DNA of 64,000 nt from an uncultured Oscillospiraceae bacterium (GCA_910585155.1 CAJUEC010000006.1:37907-101906); one strand, 5' to 3'. Numbered from the stretch's first letter, positions 16,326 to 25,282 are shown. A program made the numbers and translations. Notes: generated by a model not told the origin, from the sequence alone.

Positions 16326-16879
16326 GCGCCCTGCCGGTGCATACGGCGGAGCTGGCCGGGGTCCTGCCCCGTCTGCGCGCCGGGGACCGGGTGCTGCTGA
16401 GCGGCACCATCTACACCGCCCGGGACGCCGCCCACAAGCGGCTGTTTGAACTGCTGGATGAGAATAAGCCCCTGCCCTTTGCGCTGAGGGGGGCGGTCGT
16501 CTATTACGCCGGCCCCACCCCCGGCCAGCAGGGGATGGCGGTGGGGGCCTGCGGCCCCACCACGGCGGGGCGGATGGACGCCTTTGCTCCCCGGCTTTTG
16601 GATCTGGGCCTCGGGGCCATGATCGGCAAGGGGGAGCGGAGCCAGGAGGTGGCGGAGGCCATCGTGCGCAATGGGGCGTGCTATTTCGCCGCCGTGGGCG
16701 GCGCGGGGGCGCTCATCGCTCGGTGCATTGAGGCGGCGGAGGTGATCGCCTTTGACGATTTGGGGTGTGAATCCATCAAGCGCATGGCGGTGAGGGACCT
16801 GCCCCTCACCGTGGCCATTGACAGCGGGGGAAACGACCTGTTCCGGCAGGGCAGGGCGGAATACCGCCGGGAGGGTTGA
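16322..16879 (+). CDS. fumB: class I fumarate hydratase / L-tartrate dehydratase, beta subunit
   Basis: C-terminal (beta) subunit of the two-part [4Fe-4S] hydro-lyase that interconverts fumarate and malate, or dehydrates tartrate. At 185 residues it has the expected LLSGTIYTARDAAHKRL start, a central YYAGPTPGQQGMAVGACGPT and GAMIGKG. The alpha subunit, which binds the cluster, is normally encoded just upstream; here that place is taken by a coiled-coil gene, and no alpha gene is in the window. It must pair with an alpha subunit elsewhere or be an orphan. The symbol is used in the clostridial sense (beta subunit), not for E. coli FumB. Confidence 0.85.
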   Translation: MSALPVHTAELAGVLPRLRAGDRVLLSGTIYTARDAAHKRLFELLDENKPLPFALRGAVVYYAGPTPGQQGMAVGACGPTTAGRMDAFAPRLLDLGLGAMIGKGERSQEVAEAIVRNGACYFAAVGGAGALIARCIEAAEVIAFDDLGCESIKRMAVRDLPLTVAIDSGGNDLFRQGRAEYRREG

Positions 16880-16947
16880 GGGCCTGCGGTTTTTTCGCGC
16901 CGCCGCGCCTGCTGGACCAGGCGCTCCCCGCTGCTGATTGAGAAAAA

Positions 16948-16979
16948 GGCGGTCTCCATGCTGTGCATGGGGGCCGCCC
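16948..16979 (+). terminator. probable terminator after the fumarase beta gene
   Basis: GGCGGTCTCCATGC, TGT loop, GCATGGGGGCCGCC (G-T pairs included), followed by a short CCCTTTG. The T-run is poor. The sequence from 16880 to 17074 otherwise holds no gene that I can support. Confidence 0.5.
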
Positions 16980-17074
16980 TTTGTCAGTGGGAATGCGTTT
17001 CACCACAAGCTTGCTGAGATTTCTCAAAATGGGTGCAATCACAAGCCGCGCGGGCCGATTGAATCAGTCCTTTC

Positions 17075-17103
17075 TTGACACGGGGCAGTCATCCTGCTAT
17101 GAT
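17075..17103 (+). promoter_or_regulatory. upstream promoter of the TrmH-dprA-topA block
   Basis: TTGACA (17075-17080), a 17-base spacer and TATGAT (17098-17103). Confidence 0.82.
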
Positions 17104-17144
17104 GTTACAAAACGGCGCCGTGGATGAGCGCGATTCTGTTTGAC

Positions 17145-17173
17145 TTGAAATCAAATGAAGAGCGTGGTAAAAT
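17145..17173 (+). promoter_or_regulatory. second, tandem promoter of the TrmH-dprA-topA block
   Basis: TTGAAA (17145-17150), a 17-base spacer and TAAAAT (17168-17173), 70 bp downstream of the first promoter. The -10 context GTGG-TAAAAT matches the promoter at 15618-15646. Confidence 0.65.
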
Positions 17174-17246
17174 GTACGGCGGCAGAGAGCAAAACGTGGC
17201 ATGGGGGAGAAATTCCGTGCCGCTGTTCATTAGAAATTTGTCCCAG

Positions 17247-17278
17247 AAGCATACCGGCCCGGCCGCCGGTATGCTTTT
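17247..17278 (+). terminator. leader hairpin with short T-run (possible attenuator)
   Basis: AAGCATACCGGC, 6-base loop, exact complement, then CTTTTG, between the tandem promoters and the TrmH gene. It could reduce read-through into the block. A 64-codon open frame (17124-17318) spans it but lacks a ribosome binding site, so I do not call it. Confidence 0.45.
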
Positions 17279-17299
17279 GCGCGTTGGAAAGAGGGCGCT

Positions 17300-18070
17300 G
17301 TGTTGGAGCGAGAAGTGATCACCAGCCGGGCCAATCCCCTTCTGGCCCGGGTGCGGAGGCTGAACAGCCGCCGCTCCTTCCGCCGGGAGGAGGGGGCCTT
17401 CGCCGCAGAGGGGCCCAAGCTGCTGGCTGAGGCCCTGCGGTGGGGCTGCGGGCTGGAGGCGGTGATCTGCGCCGCCGGCGCGGACCTGCCGGAGCTGCCC
17501 GGGGGTGTGCGGCTGGCGGAGGTGCCGGACAGCCTGCTGGCCTCCGTCGCGGACACGGAGAGCCCCCAGGGCGTGGTGTTTATCTGCAGGGGAGGGGCGC
17601 TCGCCCCGCCCGCTGAGCTGGCCGGGGGGCGCTATCTGCTGCTGGACGGGGTGCAGGACCCGGGCAATGTGGGCACCATCTGGCGGACCGCCGACGCCTT
17701 TGGGGCGGACGGGCTGATTTTGTGCAATGGCTGCGCCGACCCCTGGAATCCCAAGACGGTGCGCGCCACCATGGGCGCGGTGTTCCGCCTGCCTGTGTAT
17801 GAGACCGGGCTGGAGCGGGCGGCGCAGCTGCTGGAGCGGGCCGGAATTCCCCTCTATGCCGCGGCCCTGCGGGAGGATACCCGGGATGTGCGGGCAATCC
17901 CCCTGGAGCGGGCGGCGGTGATCATCGGCAGCGAGGGGCGGGGCGTGTCCCCAGAGGCCCTGGCGCTGTGCCGGAAGACCGTCAGGATCCCCATGCGGGC
18001 CCGGTGTGAGTCGCTGAACGCGGCAGCGGCGGCGGCGGTGGTGCTGTGGGAGATGGCGCGGAACGACTGA
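17300..18070 (+). CDS. TrmH/SpoU family RNA 2'-O-methyltransferase
   Basis: SAM-dependent methyltransferase with an N-terminal L30e-like substrate-binding domain (about 1-90: ITSRANPLLARVRRLNSRRS) and a C-terminal knotted SPOUT domain. The SpoU motifs are DGVQDPGNVGTIWRTADAFG, VIIGSEGRGVS and IPMRARCESLNAAAAAAVVL. Length (256) fits the 23S rRNA/tRNA ribose methylases. The target nucleotide is unknown; homologues with this architecture often act on 23S rRNA. GTG 17300 (or the adjacent TTG) follows GGAAAGAGGG. First gene of a long co-oriented series reaching topA. Confidence 0.88.
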   Translation: MLEREVITSRANPLLARVRRLNSRRSFRREEGAFAAEGPKLLAEALRWGCGLEAVICAAGADLPELPGGVRLAEVPDSLLASVADTESPQGVVFICRGGALAPPAELAGGRYLLLDGVQDPGNVGTIWRTADAFGADGLILCNGCADPWNPKTVRATMGAVFRLPVYETGLERAAQLLERAGIPLYAAALREDTRDVRAIPLERAAVIIGSEGRGVSPEALALCRKTVRIPMRARCESLNAAAAAAVVLWEMARND

Positions 18071-18133
18071 GAAGCGGTGTCAATGCCGAAGAGCGGCAGG
18101 CTTTGAATAGATCGGACAGGAGGGAGGCAGCCT

Positions 18134-19360
18134 ATGTCCAATTTGAAGCATTGGATCTGGCTCACCCAGCGCAGAGGGCTGGCGGGACAGGCCGCCTTCC
18201 GGGTGCTGGAGCACTTTGGATCGCCGGAGCAGGCCTACGTGGGGGACGAGGGAGCCTACGCCCTGGTGGGCGGGCTGTCCGGCGAGGCGGTGCGGTCCCT
18301 GATGGACAAGTCCCTGGACGGGGCCAATGAGGTGCTGGGTGACTGCGACCGGCTGGGCATCCGCCTGCTCACCCTCCAGGACGCCACCTATCCCGAGCGC
18401 CTGGCCGCCATACACCAGCCGCCCATGGTGCTGTACTGGAAGGGGCGGCAGATCGCCTTTGACGAGGAGGTGGCCATCGCCATGGTGGGCACCCGGGGCG
18501 CCACGCCCTACGGGGTGCGGGTGGCGGCCCAGCTGGCCATGGAGCTCACCCGGAAGGGGGCGCTCATCGTCACCGGCATGGCCCAGGGTATTGACGCGTC
18601 CGCCGTGCGAGGGGCGCTGAAGGCGGGGGGGCCGGTGGTGTCCGTGCTGGGGTGCGGCATCGACGTGGTCTACCCCCGGTATCACTGGGAGCTCTATGAG
18701 GATGTGGCGGCGGTGGGGGCGCTGATCTCCGAGTATCCGCCGGGGACGGAGCCCCGGGGCGGAAACTTCCCCATCCGGAACCGCATCATCAGCGGCCTGT
18801 CCGTGGGGGTGGTGGCGGTGGAGAGCGGCCGCGCCGGCGGAACGCTGCTGACGGTGGGCCACGCCCTGGACCAGGACCGGGAGGTGTTCGCCGTCCCCGG
18901 TCCGATTGACGCCTCGGAGAGCGAGGGAACCAACCGTCTGATTCAGGAGGGGGCGGCCAAGCTCATCCTGGAGGCGGACGACGTTTTGTGCGAATTTGAG
19001 GAGCGGTTTCCCGCCCGGCTGCGCCCAGCGCGGGAGCTGTCCCGGGAGGCGGCGGAGCAGCGGCTGGAGGCCACGGCGCCGCCGGACCAGCCGGCGCCCA
19101 AAAGGGAAAAAACACAGCCCCCCAAGGAGAAGGTGGAATATCTCCGATGGGCAGACTGTAAAGATAAGCTGACCGACGACCAGCGGGCGTTGCTGCTGAG
19201 CATGGACGGGGGCGTGTTCCAGGCGGACGACCTGGTGGAGCGCACCCAGATACCGGCCCGGCGGGTGCTGTCCGCCATGACCCTGCTTCAGCTCCAGGGC
19301 TATGTGTCGGAGGAGAGCGGCAAGCGGTTTCGCGCTGCCGTCAAATTAAAAATGGAGTAG
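18134..19360 (+). CDS. dprA: DNA-processing protein DprA
   Basis: Binds incoming single-stranded DNA during natural transformation and loads RecA. The 408 residues show an N-terminal SAM-like helical domain, a Rossmann-like DprA core (AMVGTRGATPYGVRVAAQLA, VTGMAQGIDASAVRGAL, LGCGIDVVYPRYH, GGNFPIRNRIISGLS, GRAGGTLLTVGHAL) and a C-terminal winged-helix domain after a charged linker at about residues 300-340. AGGAGG lies 8 bases before ATG 18134. It ends 3 bp before topA, whose ribosome binding site is inside the dprA end. The dprA-topA pairing is common in Firmicutes. Confidence 0.96.
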   Translation: MSNLKHWIWLTQRRGLAGQAAFRVLEHFGSPEQAYVGDEGAYALVGGLSGEAVRSLMDKSLDGANEVLGDCDRLGIRLLTLQDATYPERLAAIHQPPMVLYWKGRQIAFDEEVAIAMVGTRGATPYGVRVAAQLAMELTRKGALIVTGMAQGIDASAVRGALKAGGPVVSVLGCGIDVVYPRYHWELYEDVAAVGALISEYPPGTEPRGGNFPIRNRIISGLSVGVVAVESGRAGGTLLTVGHALDQDREVFAVPGPIDASESEGTNRLIQEGAAKLILEADDVLCEFEERFPARLRPARELSREAAEQRLEATAPPDQPAPKREKTQPPKEKVEYLRWADCKDKLTDDQRALLLSMDGGVFQADDLVERTQIPARRVLSAMTLLQLQGYVSEESGKRFRAAVKLKME

Positions 19361-19363
19361 TAG

Positions 19364-21715
19364 ATGGTGATGGCAAAGATGAATTTGGTGATTGTGGAGT
19401 CGCCGGCAAAGGCGAAAACCATTGGAAAGTATCTGGGCCCCGGCTTTGAGGTAAAGGCGTCCATGGGCCATATCCGGGACCTGCCCAAGAGCAAGCTGGG
19501 GGTGGATGTGGCTACCTTTGAGCCGGACTACGAGAACATCAAGGACAAGGCGGATGTGATCAAGGATCTGCGCAAATCCGCCAAGGCCAGCGACAAAATC
19601 TATCTGGCTACCGACCCGGACCGGGAGGGAGAGGCCATCTCCTGGCACCTTCAATCGGTGCTGGGGGTGCCCAAGGAAAAGACCTGCCGGGTGACCTTCA
19701 ATGAGATCACGCAGAAGGTGGTCAAGGAGTCCATCGCCAGCCCCCGGGACATCGACCAGGATTTGGTGGACGCCCAGCAGGCCCGGCGGGTGCTGGACCG
19801 CATTGTGGGCTATCAGCTCTCGCCCCTGCTGTGGAAGAAGATCAAGCGGGGCCTGTCGGCGGGGCGGGTGCAGTCGGTGGCCACCCGCCTGGCGGTGGAG
19901 CGGGAGGAGGAGATCCGCGCCTTTACGCCCCAGGAGTACTGGTCCATCACCGCCGACCTGGCCCGGGTGGCCCCCAATCTGGGCGGCTTCCAGGCGGAGT
20001 TCTACGGCAGGGAAAAGCGGATGGAGCTGACCTGTGAGAAGGAAGTTCAGGAGGTTGTAAGTGCCGTAAAGGATTCTCCCTTCACGGTTATCAGCGTGAA
20101 GCGGCAGGATAAGCACCGCAGCCCCGCGCCCCCCTTCACCACCTCCACCCTCCAGCAGGAGGCCTCCCGGAAGCTGAACATGATCCCCCGGCGCACCATG
20201 TCTATCGCCCAGCAGCTCTACGAGGGCATTGACATCCAGGGCGTGGGCACGGTGGGTCTGATCACCTATATGCGTACCGACTCGCTGCGGCTGTCTGAGG
20301 AGGCGCTGGCGGCGGCCAAAACCTTCATTCAGAGCCGGTACGGCAAGCAGTACTACCCGGAAAAGACCCGGCGCTTCAAGTCCAAGGGCAACGCCCAGGA
20401 CGCCCACGAGGCCATTCGCCCCTCCGATGTGAACCTCACCCCGGAGGACCTAAAAAAGAGCCTCACCGCCGACCAATACCGCCTGTACAAGCTGATCTGG
20501 AGCCGCTTTCTGGCCTGCCAGATGGCGGTGGCGGTGTATGACAGCGTCACCATCGAGACGGAGTCGGCGGGCTACCGGTTCCGGGCCAGCCACTCTTCTG
20601 TGAAGTTTAACGGCTTTACAGCGGTTTATGAGGAGGGGCGGGACGAGGACGAGGAGGCCCCCCAGTCGCCCCTGCCCGACCTGAAGGAGGGGGAGGGGCT
20701 GAAGCTGAACAGCCTGACCCCGGGCCAGCACTTCACCCAGCCCCCCGCCCGGTTCACCGAGGCCACCCTCATCAAGGCGCTGGAGGAGAAGGGGGTGGGC
20801 CGTCCGTCCACCTACGCCCCCACCATCTCCACCATCACCGACCGGCAGTATGTGGTGAAGGAGGGCAAGTATCTGCGCCCCACGCCCCTGGGCGAGGTGG
20901 TCACAGGGCTGATGAAGGAGAAGTTCCCTGACATTGTGGACACCGACTTCACCGCCCAGATGGAGAGCCGCCTGGACAAGGTGGAGGCGGGGGAGGCCCA
21001 GTGGAAGCAGGTGCTGGGGGAGTTCTACACCGGCTTTGACGCGGAGCTGAAGAAGGCGGAGAGCGAGCTGGACGGGGAGCGCATCAAGGTGCCGGATGAG
21101 GAATCCGACGAGGTGTGCGACCTGTGCGGACGGAAAATGGTGGTGAAAATGGGCCGGTTCGGGCGGTTTTTGGCCTGCCCCGGCTGGCCGGAGTGCACCT
21201 TTACCAAGCCGCTGGTGGTGGAGATGCCCGGGCGGTGCCCCAAGTGCGGGGGCCGGCTGGTGAAGCGCACCGGCGTGAGCAAGAAGAACAACAAGCAGTA
21301 CACCTATTATTGCTGTGAGCATTTGAACAGCAAGGTGGAGGCCAAGCGGTGTGATTTCATGACCTGGGACGTGCCGGTGAAGGACAACTGCCCCATCTGC
21401 GGCTGGACCATGTTCAAGCTGGCGGGGAAGGGCTTCAAGCGGCCCTTCTGCATCAATGAGGCCTGCTCCAATTTCACGCCGGAGGACAAACGGGGCGGAT
21501 ATAAGAAGAAGACGGACAGCGCCCCGGCGGAACAGGGCGAGGCGGCGGAAAAGCCCGCGAAAAAAACCGCGGCCAAAAAGACCACCTCCTCGGCCAAGAC
21601 CACGGCGGCGAAAAAGACCACAGCCACCAAGAAAACCGCCGCGAAGAAGACGGCCTCCGCCAAGAAGACCGCCACGGCCAAGAAAACCACTGCGAAAAAG
21701 ACCACTGACTCCTGA
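19364..21715 (+). CDS. topA: DNA topoisomerase I (type IA) with histone-H1-like tail
   Basis: Relaxes negative supercoils by passing strands through a transient 5'-phosphotyrosine break. The 783 residues contain the TOPRIM domain (LVIVESPAKAKTIGKYLG; TDPDREGEAISWHL), the active-site tyrosine Y302 in GLITYMRTDSLRLS, the four-domain core to about 570, and C-terminal zinc-ribbon modules (CDLCGRKMVVKMGRFGRFLA; CPKCGGRL; CPICGWTMF). The last ~55 residues are repeats of K, A and T (for example AAKKTTATKKTAAKKT), a basic tail expected to bind DNA nonspecifically. The start overlaps the dprA end, with GGAG 6 bases upstream. Confidence 0.96.
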   Translation: MVMAKMNLVIVESPAKAKTIGKYLGPGFEVKASMGHIRDLPKSKLGVDVATFEPDYENIKDKADVIKDLRKSAKASDKIYLATDPDREGEAISWHLQSVLGVPKEKTCRVTFNEITQKVVKESIASPRDIDQDLVDAQQARRVLDRIVGYQLSPLLWKKIKRGLSAGRVQSVATRLAVEREEEIRAFTPQEYWSITADLARVAPNLGGFQAEFYGREKRMELTCEKEVQEVVSAVKDSPFTVISVKRQDKHRSPAPPFTTSTLQQEASRKLNMIPRRTMSIAQQLYEGIDIQGVGTVGLITYMRTDSLRLSEEALAAAKTFIQSRYGKQYYPEKTRRFKSKGNAQDAHEAIRPSDVNLTPEDLKKSLTADQYRLYKLIWSRFLACQMAVAVYDSVTIETESAGYRFRASHSSVKFNGFTAVYEEGRDEDEEAPQSPLPDLKEGEGLKLNSLTPGQHFTQPPARFTEATLIKALEEKGVGRPSTYAPTISTITDRQYVVKEGKYLRPTPLGEVVTGLMKEKFPDIVDTDFTAQMESRLDKVEAGEAQWKQVLGEFYTGFDAELKKAESELDGERIKVPDEESDEVCDLCGRKMVVKMGRFGRFLACPGWPECTFTKPLVVEMPGRCPKCGGRLVKRTGVSKKNNKQYTYYCCEHLNSKVEAKRCDFMTWDVPVKDNCPICGWTMFKLAGKGFKRPFCINEACSNFTPEDKRGGYKKKTDSAPAEQGEAAEKPAKKTAAKKTTSSAKTTAAKKTTATKKTAAKKTASAKKTATAKKTTAKKTTDS

Positions 21716-21852
21716 ACTGTGGTGAAAAACCGTGATGCAGGGCAGGGGTCTGGCCTTCGGCTTGGCCGGCGGTGCGCCGCTGGCTTACCGCTCCCGCCGC
21801 TGCAGGCGTAGCGCGTCAAAAATAGAGATCCGTGAGTAAAGGACGATATTTG

Positions 21853-23154
21853 ATGAATGTAACCGTCATCGGCGCGGGCTTGGCCGGGTGCGAGTGCGCC
21901 TGGCAGCTGGCCCAGCGGGGGGTGTCTGTCACCCTTTGTGAGATGAAGCCGCAAAAGATGACCCCCGCCCACCACAGCCCCGGCTTCGCTGAGCTGGTGT
22001 GCTCCAACTCCCTGCGGTCCGACCAGCTGGAGAACGCCGTGGGGCTGCTGAAGGAGGAACTGCGCCGGTGCGGGTCTTTGATCCTGCGCTGCGCCGACCA
22101 GACCCGGGTGGAGGCGGGGGGCGCCCTGGCCGTGGACCGGGAGGGGTTCTCCGCCGCCGTCACCGCCGCTGTCCGGAGCCATCCGGGGATCACGGTGGCG
22201 GAGGGGGAGGTCACCTCTATTCCCGATGGCCAGGTGGTGGTGGCCTCCGGCCCGCTGACCTCGGATGGGCTGTCCGCCGCCATTGCGGAGCTGCTCCCCG
22301 GGGACAGCTACCTGAATTTCTACGACGCCGCCGCCCCCATCGTTACCTTTGAGAGCATCGACATGGACCACGCCTGGTTCGCCTCCCGCTACGACCGGGG
22401 GACGGCGGATTACATCAACTGCGCCCTGTCCGAGGAGGAGTACCTGGCCTTCTGGAGGGAGCTGTGCGGGGCCCAGGAGGCGGAGGTCCACGGCTTTGAG
22501 GACAAAAACGTGTTTGAGGGCTGTATGCCCGTGGAGGTCATGGCCCGGCGGGGGGTGCAGACCCTGGCCTTCGGCCCGCTGAAGCCCCGCGGCCTCCCTG
22601 ACCCGAAAACCGGGCGGGAGCCCTACGCCGTGGTGCAGCTGCGCCGGGACAACGCCCAGGGGACGCTGTACAATCTGGTGGGCTTCCAGACCCATTTGAA
22701 ATGGGGGGAGCAGAAGCGGGTGTTCTCCATGATCCCGGCGCTGAAAAACGCGGAATACGTGCGCTACGGGGTGATGCACCGCAACACCTATCTCAACTCG
22801 CCCAGGCTGCTGGACCGCTATTACCGGGTGCGGGGGAACGAGCGCGTGGCCTTCGCCGGGCAGATCACCGGGGTGGAGGGGTATGTGGAGTCCACCGCCT
22901 CCGGCTTTCTGGCGGGGGTGGAGCTGGCCCGCCGCCTGCTGGGTCAGGAGCCCTTGGATTTTCCCCAGGAGACGGCTATTGGTGCGCTGGCGCTGTATGT
23001 CAGCCGTGAGGGCGTGGCGGATTTCCAGCCCATGAACATCAACTTTGGCATCATGCCCCCCCTGGACCACAGGGTCAAGGGCAAGCGAAACAAAAACGGG
23101 GCGCTGTCCCAGCGCTCGCTGGGCATCGTGGACGGACTGAAAGAGAGACTATAA
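21853..23154 (+). CDS. trmFO: methylenetetrahydrofolate-tRNA (uracil-5-)-methyltransferase TrmFO
   Basis: Folate/FAD-dependent enzyme that makes ribothymidine at position 54 of the tRNA T-loop. The 433 residues begin NVTVIGAGLAGCECAWQLAQ, a GidA-type FAD motif. Other family segments are EMKPQKMTPAHHS, ELVCSNSLRSDQLENAVGLL, GCMPVEVMARRG and the late GQITGVEGYVESTASG. ATG 21853 follows AAAGGA by 9 bases; a GTG 7 codons earlier is rejected. The 137-bp gap after topA is GC-rich and has no clear terminator, so read-through is likely. Confidence 0.96.
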   Translation: MNVTVIGAGLAGCECAWQLAQRGVSVTLCEMKPQKMTPAHHSPGFAELVCSNSLRSDQLENAVGLLKEELRRCGSLILRCADQTRVEAGGALAVDREGFSAAVTAAVRSHPGITVAEGEVTSIPDGQVVVASGPLTSDGLSAAIAELLPGDSYLNFYDAAAPIVTFESIDMDHAWFASRYDRGTADYINCALSEEEYLAFWRELCGAQEAEVHGFEDKNVFEGCMPVEVMARRGVQTLAFGPLKPRGLPDPKTGREPYAVVQLRRDNAQGTLYNLVGFQTHLKWGEQKRVFSMIPALKNAEYVRYGVMHRNTYLNSPRLLDRYYRVRGNERVAFAGQITGVEGYVESTASGFLAGVELARRLLGQEPLDFPQETAIGALALYVSREGVADFQPMNINFGIMPPLDHRVKGKRNKNGALSQRSLGIVDGLKERL

Positions 23155-23170
23155 AGAGGAGGCCGACGGA

Positions 23171-24217
23171 ATGCGCATCATTGTGGACGCAATGGGGGGC
23201 GACAACGCGCCGGAGGCGCCGGTCAAGGGCGCGCTTTTGGCAATTGAGGAATACGGCGTGGAGGTGGTCCTGGTGGGCCGGGGGGAGGACATTTTGGAGG
23301 CCCTCCACAGCGCGGGGGTGGGGGAGCTGCCTCCGGGCCTGTCCATCACCCACGCGGACCAGGTGGTGGAGATGTGCGACAACCCGGCCACCGCCTTCAA
23401 GGAGAAGAAAGATTCCTCCCTGACTGTGGGGCTGAATCTGCTGAAAAGCGGAGAGGGGGACGCTTTTGTGTCCGCCGGGTCCACGGGGGCGCTGCTGTCG
23501 GCGGCCACCCTGCTGGTGAAGCGCATCAAGGGCATCCGCCGGGCGGCCATGGCCCCAGTGGTGCCCACGGGCGGGGGCGGCTCGGTGCTGGTGGACTGCG
23601 GCGCCACCGCCGAGGGCACGCCGGAGTTCCTGCTCCAGTTCGCCTTCATGGGCAGTTACTACGCAGAGCGGGTGCTGGGCCGGCCCGAGCCCCGGGTGGG
23701 CCTGCTGAACATCGGCACGGAGCCCTCCAAGGGCACCGGCCTCCAGCGGGAGGCCTATCAGCTGCTCCAGAAGGCCAAGGAGGAGGGCCGGGTGAACTTC
23801 GTGGGCAATGTGGAGGCCCGGGAGGCGGTGGAGGGGGCCGTGGACGTCATCGTGGCGGACGGCTACTCCGGGAACATCTTCCTCAAGGCGGTGGAGGGCG
23901 CGGGGCTGTTCCTCACCCGGGAAATGAAGAAGATGTTCATGAGGAGCTTCAAAACGAAGATCGCCGCCCTGCTGATGAAGGACGGCCTGCGGGACTTCAA
24001 AAAGCTGCTGGACGCCAACGAGGTGGGGGGCACGGCGCTGCTGGGCATCTCCAAGCCGGTGGTGAAGGCCCACGGTTCCTCCAATGGCTATGCCATGAAA
24101 AACGCCATCCGGCAGGCCATTGAATGCAAGCGCTCGGGCATGATTGAGGACATCGTGGAAAACGTGGAGCATATGCGTCTGCCGGTCCGGCCTGCGGGCG
24201 GCGAATCTGACGAATAA
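23171..24217 (+). CDS. plsX: phosphate acyltransferase PlsX
   Basis: Converts acyl-ACP to acyl-phosphate, the acyl donor for glycerol-3-phosphate acylation by PlsY. At 348 residues it begins MRIIVDAMGGDNAPEAPVKG, and has SAGSTGALLSAAT, LVDCGATAEGTPEFL and GSSNGYAMKNAI, all standard for the family. GAGGAGG lies about 8 bases upstream. It is followed by acpP and rnc, the common Firmicute phospholipid arrangement, although acpP has its own strong promoter. Confidence 0.96.
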   Translation: MRIIVDAMGGDNAPEAPVKGALLAIEEYGVEVVLVGRGEDILEALHSAGVGELPPGLSITHADQVVEMCDNPATAFKEKKDSSLTVGLNLLKSGEGDAFVSAGSTGALLSAATLLVKRIKGIRRAAMAPVVPTGGGGSVLVDCGATAEGTPEFLLQFAFMGSYYAERVLGRPEPRVGLLNIGTEPSKGTGLQREAYQLLQKAKEEGRVNFVGNVEAREAVEGAVDVIVADGYSGNIFLKAVEGAGLFLTREMKKMFMRSFKTKIAALLMKDGLRDFKKLLDANEVGGTALLGISKPVVKAHGSSNGYAMKNAIRQAIECKRSGMIEDIVENVEHMRLPVRPAGGESDE

Positions 24218-24245
24218 AATGGCGAAAAAATTGTCAAAAATACTA

Positions 24246-24274
24246 TTGACAGCCAGCGCCAAAGCCCCTATTAT
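24246..24274 (+). promoter_or_regulatory. promoter of acpP
   Basis: TTGACA (24246-24251), a 17-base spacer and TATTAT (24269-24274). Near consensus, as expected for the abundant acyl carrier protein. Confidence 0.85.
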
Positions 24275-24312
24275 GTTGTTGATTAAAGCAACATAAAAGG
24301 AGCTGCTCAAAC

Positions 24313-24546
24313 ATGTTTGAGAAACTGTGTAAACTGATTGCTGAGCAATTTGGCGTGGACCCCGAGACCATTACCGCCGACACCGCCTTTGTGGAGGATC
24401 TGGGCGCGGATTCCGTGGACCTGATGGACCTGTCCATGGCGCTGGAGGACGAGTTCGGCATGGAGGAGATGGACAGCGAGGACATCGAATCCATTGTCAC
24501 AGTTGGCGACCTGCATAAGTACATGCAGGAGCGTCTGGATGCCTGA
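24313..24546 (+). CDS. acpP: acyl carrier protein
   Basis: A 77-residue acidic carrier that holds growing fatty acids on phosphopantetheine at Ser34 (GADSVDLMDLSMALEDEFG). Helix I (FEKLCKLIAEQFGVDPETI) and the acidic helix II/III region are normal. AAAAGGAG lies about 9 bases before the ATG. It has its own promoter and terminator within the plsX-rnc block, allowing far higher expression than its neighbours. It is probably the primary fatty acid synthesis ACP. Confidence 0.97.
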   Translation: MFEKLCKLIAEQFGVDPETITADTAFVEDLGADSVDLMDLSMALEDEFGMEEMDSEDIESIVTVGDLHKYMQERLDA

Positions 24547-24564
24547 CATTGCGTATCAACGGTG

Positions 24565-24592
24565 AAAAAGTCCCGCCAAGGCGGGGCTTTTT
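24565..24592 (+). terminator. terminator after acpP
   Basis: AGTCCCGCC, AA loop, GGCGGGGCT, then a T5 run. It lies 18 bp after the acpP stop and 19 bp before rnc, so rnc depends on partial read-through or on a promoter I do not see. Confidence 0.85.
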
Positions 24593-24610
24593 CTGTAGCG
24601 GAGGGAGCTT

Positions 24611-25282
24611 ATGAACGAGCTGGAAGAAAAGCTGGGCTACCGTTTTCGGGACCGGGGACTGCTGGAGCACGCCATGACCCACAGCTCCTACGCCAACGAG
24701 CACCGGGGCGCGGGGCTGACCAGCAACGAGCGGCTGGAATTCCTGGGGGACTCGGTGCTGGGGGTGGTGGTGGCGGACTACCTGTTCCACGAGCACCCGG
24801 ACATGCCCGAGGGGGAGCTGACCCGCACCCGGGCGGCTCTGGTGTGCGAGGGGAGCCTCCACGAGGCGGCCAGGGGCCTGGGGCTGGGCCGCTATCTCCG
24901 CCTGGGCAAGGGGGAGGACGCCGGGGGCGGCCGGAAGCGGCCCTCCATCCTGGCGGACGCCACCGAGGCCATGCTGGCCGCCGTCTACCTGGACGGGGGG
25001 ATGGCGGCGGTGCGGCCCATCATCCGGGCGCTGATCCTGGACAAGGAGGAGGAGAAGGCCGCCGACCGGGACTACAAGACCGCCCTCCAGGAGCTGGTGC
25101 AGCGCACGCCGGGGGCGGCGGTGAGCTATGCCCTGGTGCGGGAGAGCGGCCCGGACCACTGCCGCAGCTTTGAGATGGAGGCGTCGGTGGACGGGAAGGT
25201 CATCGGCGCGGGCGCGGGCCGGACCAAGAAGGAGGCCGAGCAGATGGCGGCAAAGGCGGCGCTGGAAAAGCTGAACGGGTGA
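24611..25282 (+). CDS. rnc: ribonuclease III
   Basis: Double-strand-specific endoribonuclease for rRNA and mRNA processing. The 223 residues consist of the RNase III domain with signature NERLEFLGDSVLGVVVADYL (catalytic E and D) and a second acidic site in ILADATEAMLAAVYLDGG. The C-terminal dsRBD is at about 155-223 (DYKTALQELVQRTPGAAVSY; GRTKKEAEQMAAKAALEKL). The start has GGAGGGAGC upstream. smc and ftsY, which often follow rnc in Firmicutes, are absent here. Confidence 0.96.
   Translation: MNELEEKLGYRFRDRGLLEHAMTHSSYANEHRGAGLTSNERLEFLGDSVLGVVVADYLFHEHPDMPEGELTRTRAALVCEGSLHEAARGLGLGRYLRLGKGEDAGGGRKRPSILADATEAMLAAVYLDGGMAAVRPIIRALILDKEEEKAADRDYKTALQELVQRTPGAAVSYALVRESGPDHCRSFEMEASVDGKVIGAGAGRTKKEAEQMAAKAALEKLNG

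Noticed and set aside
17124..17318. 64-codon frame in the TrmH leader
   Set aside because: It has no ribosome binding site, overlaps two promoters and a hairpin, and encodes a product without features.
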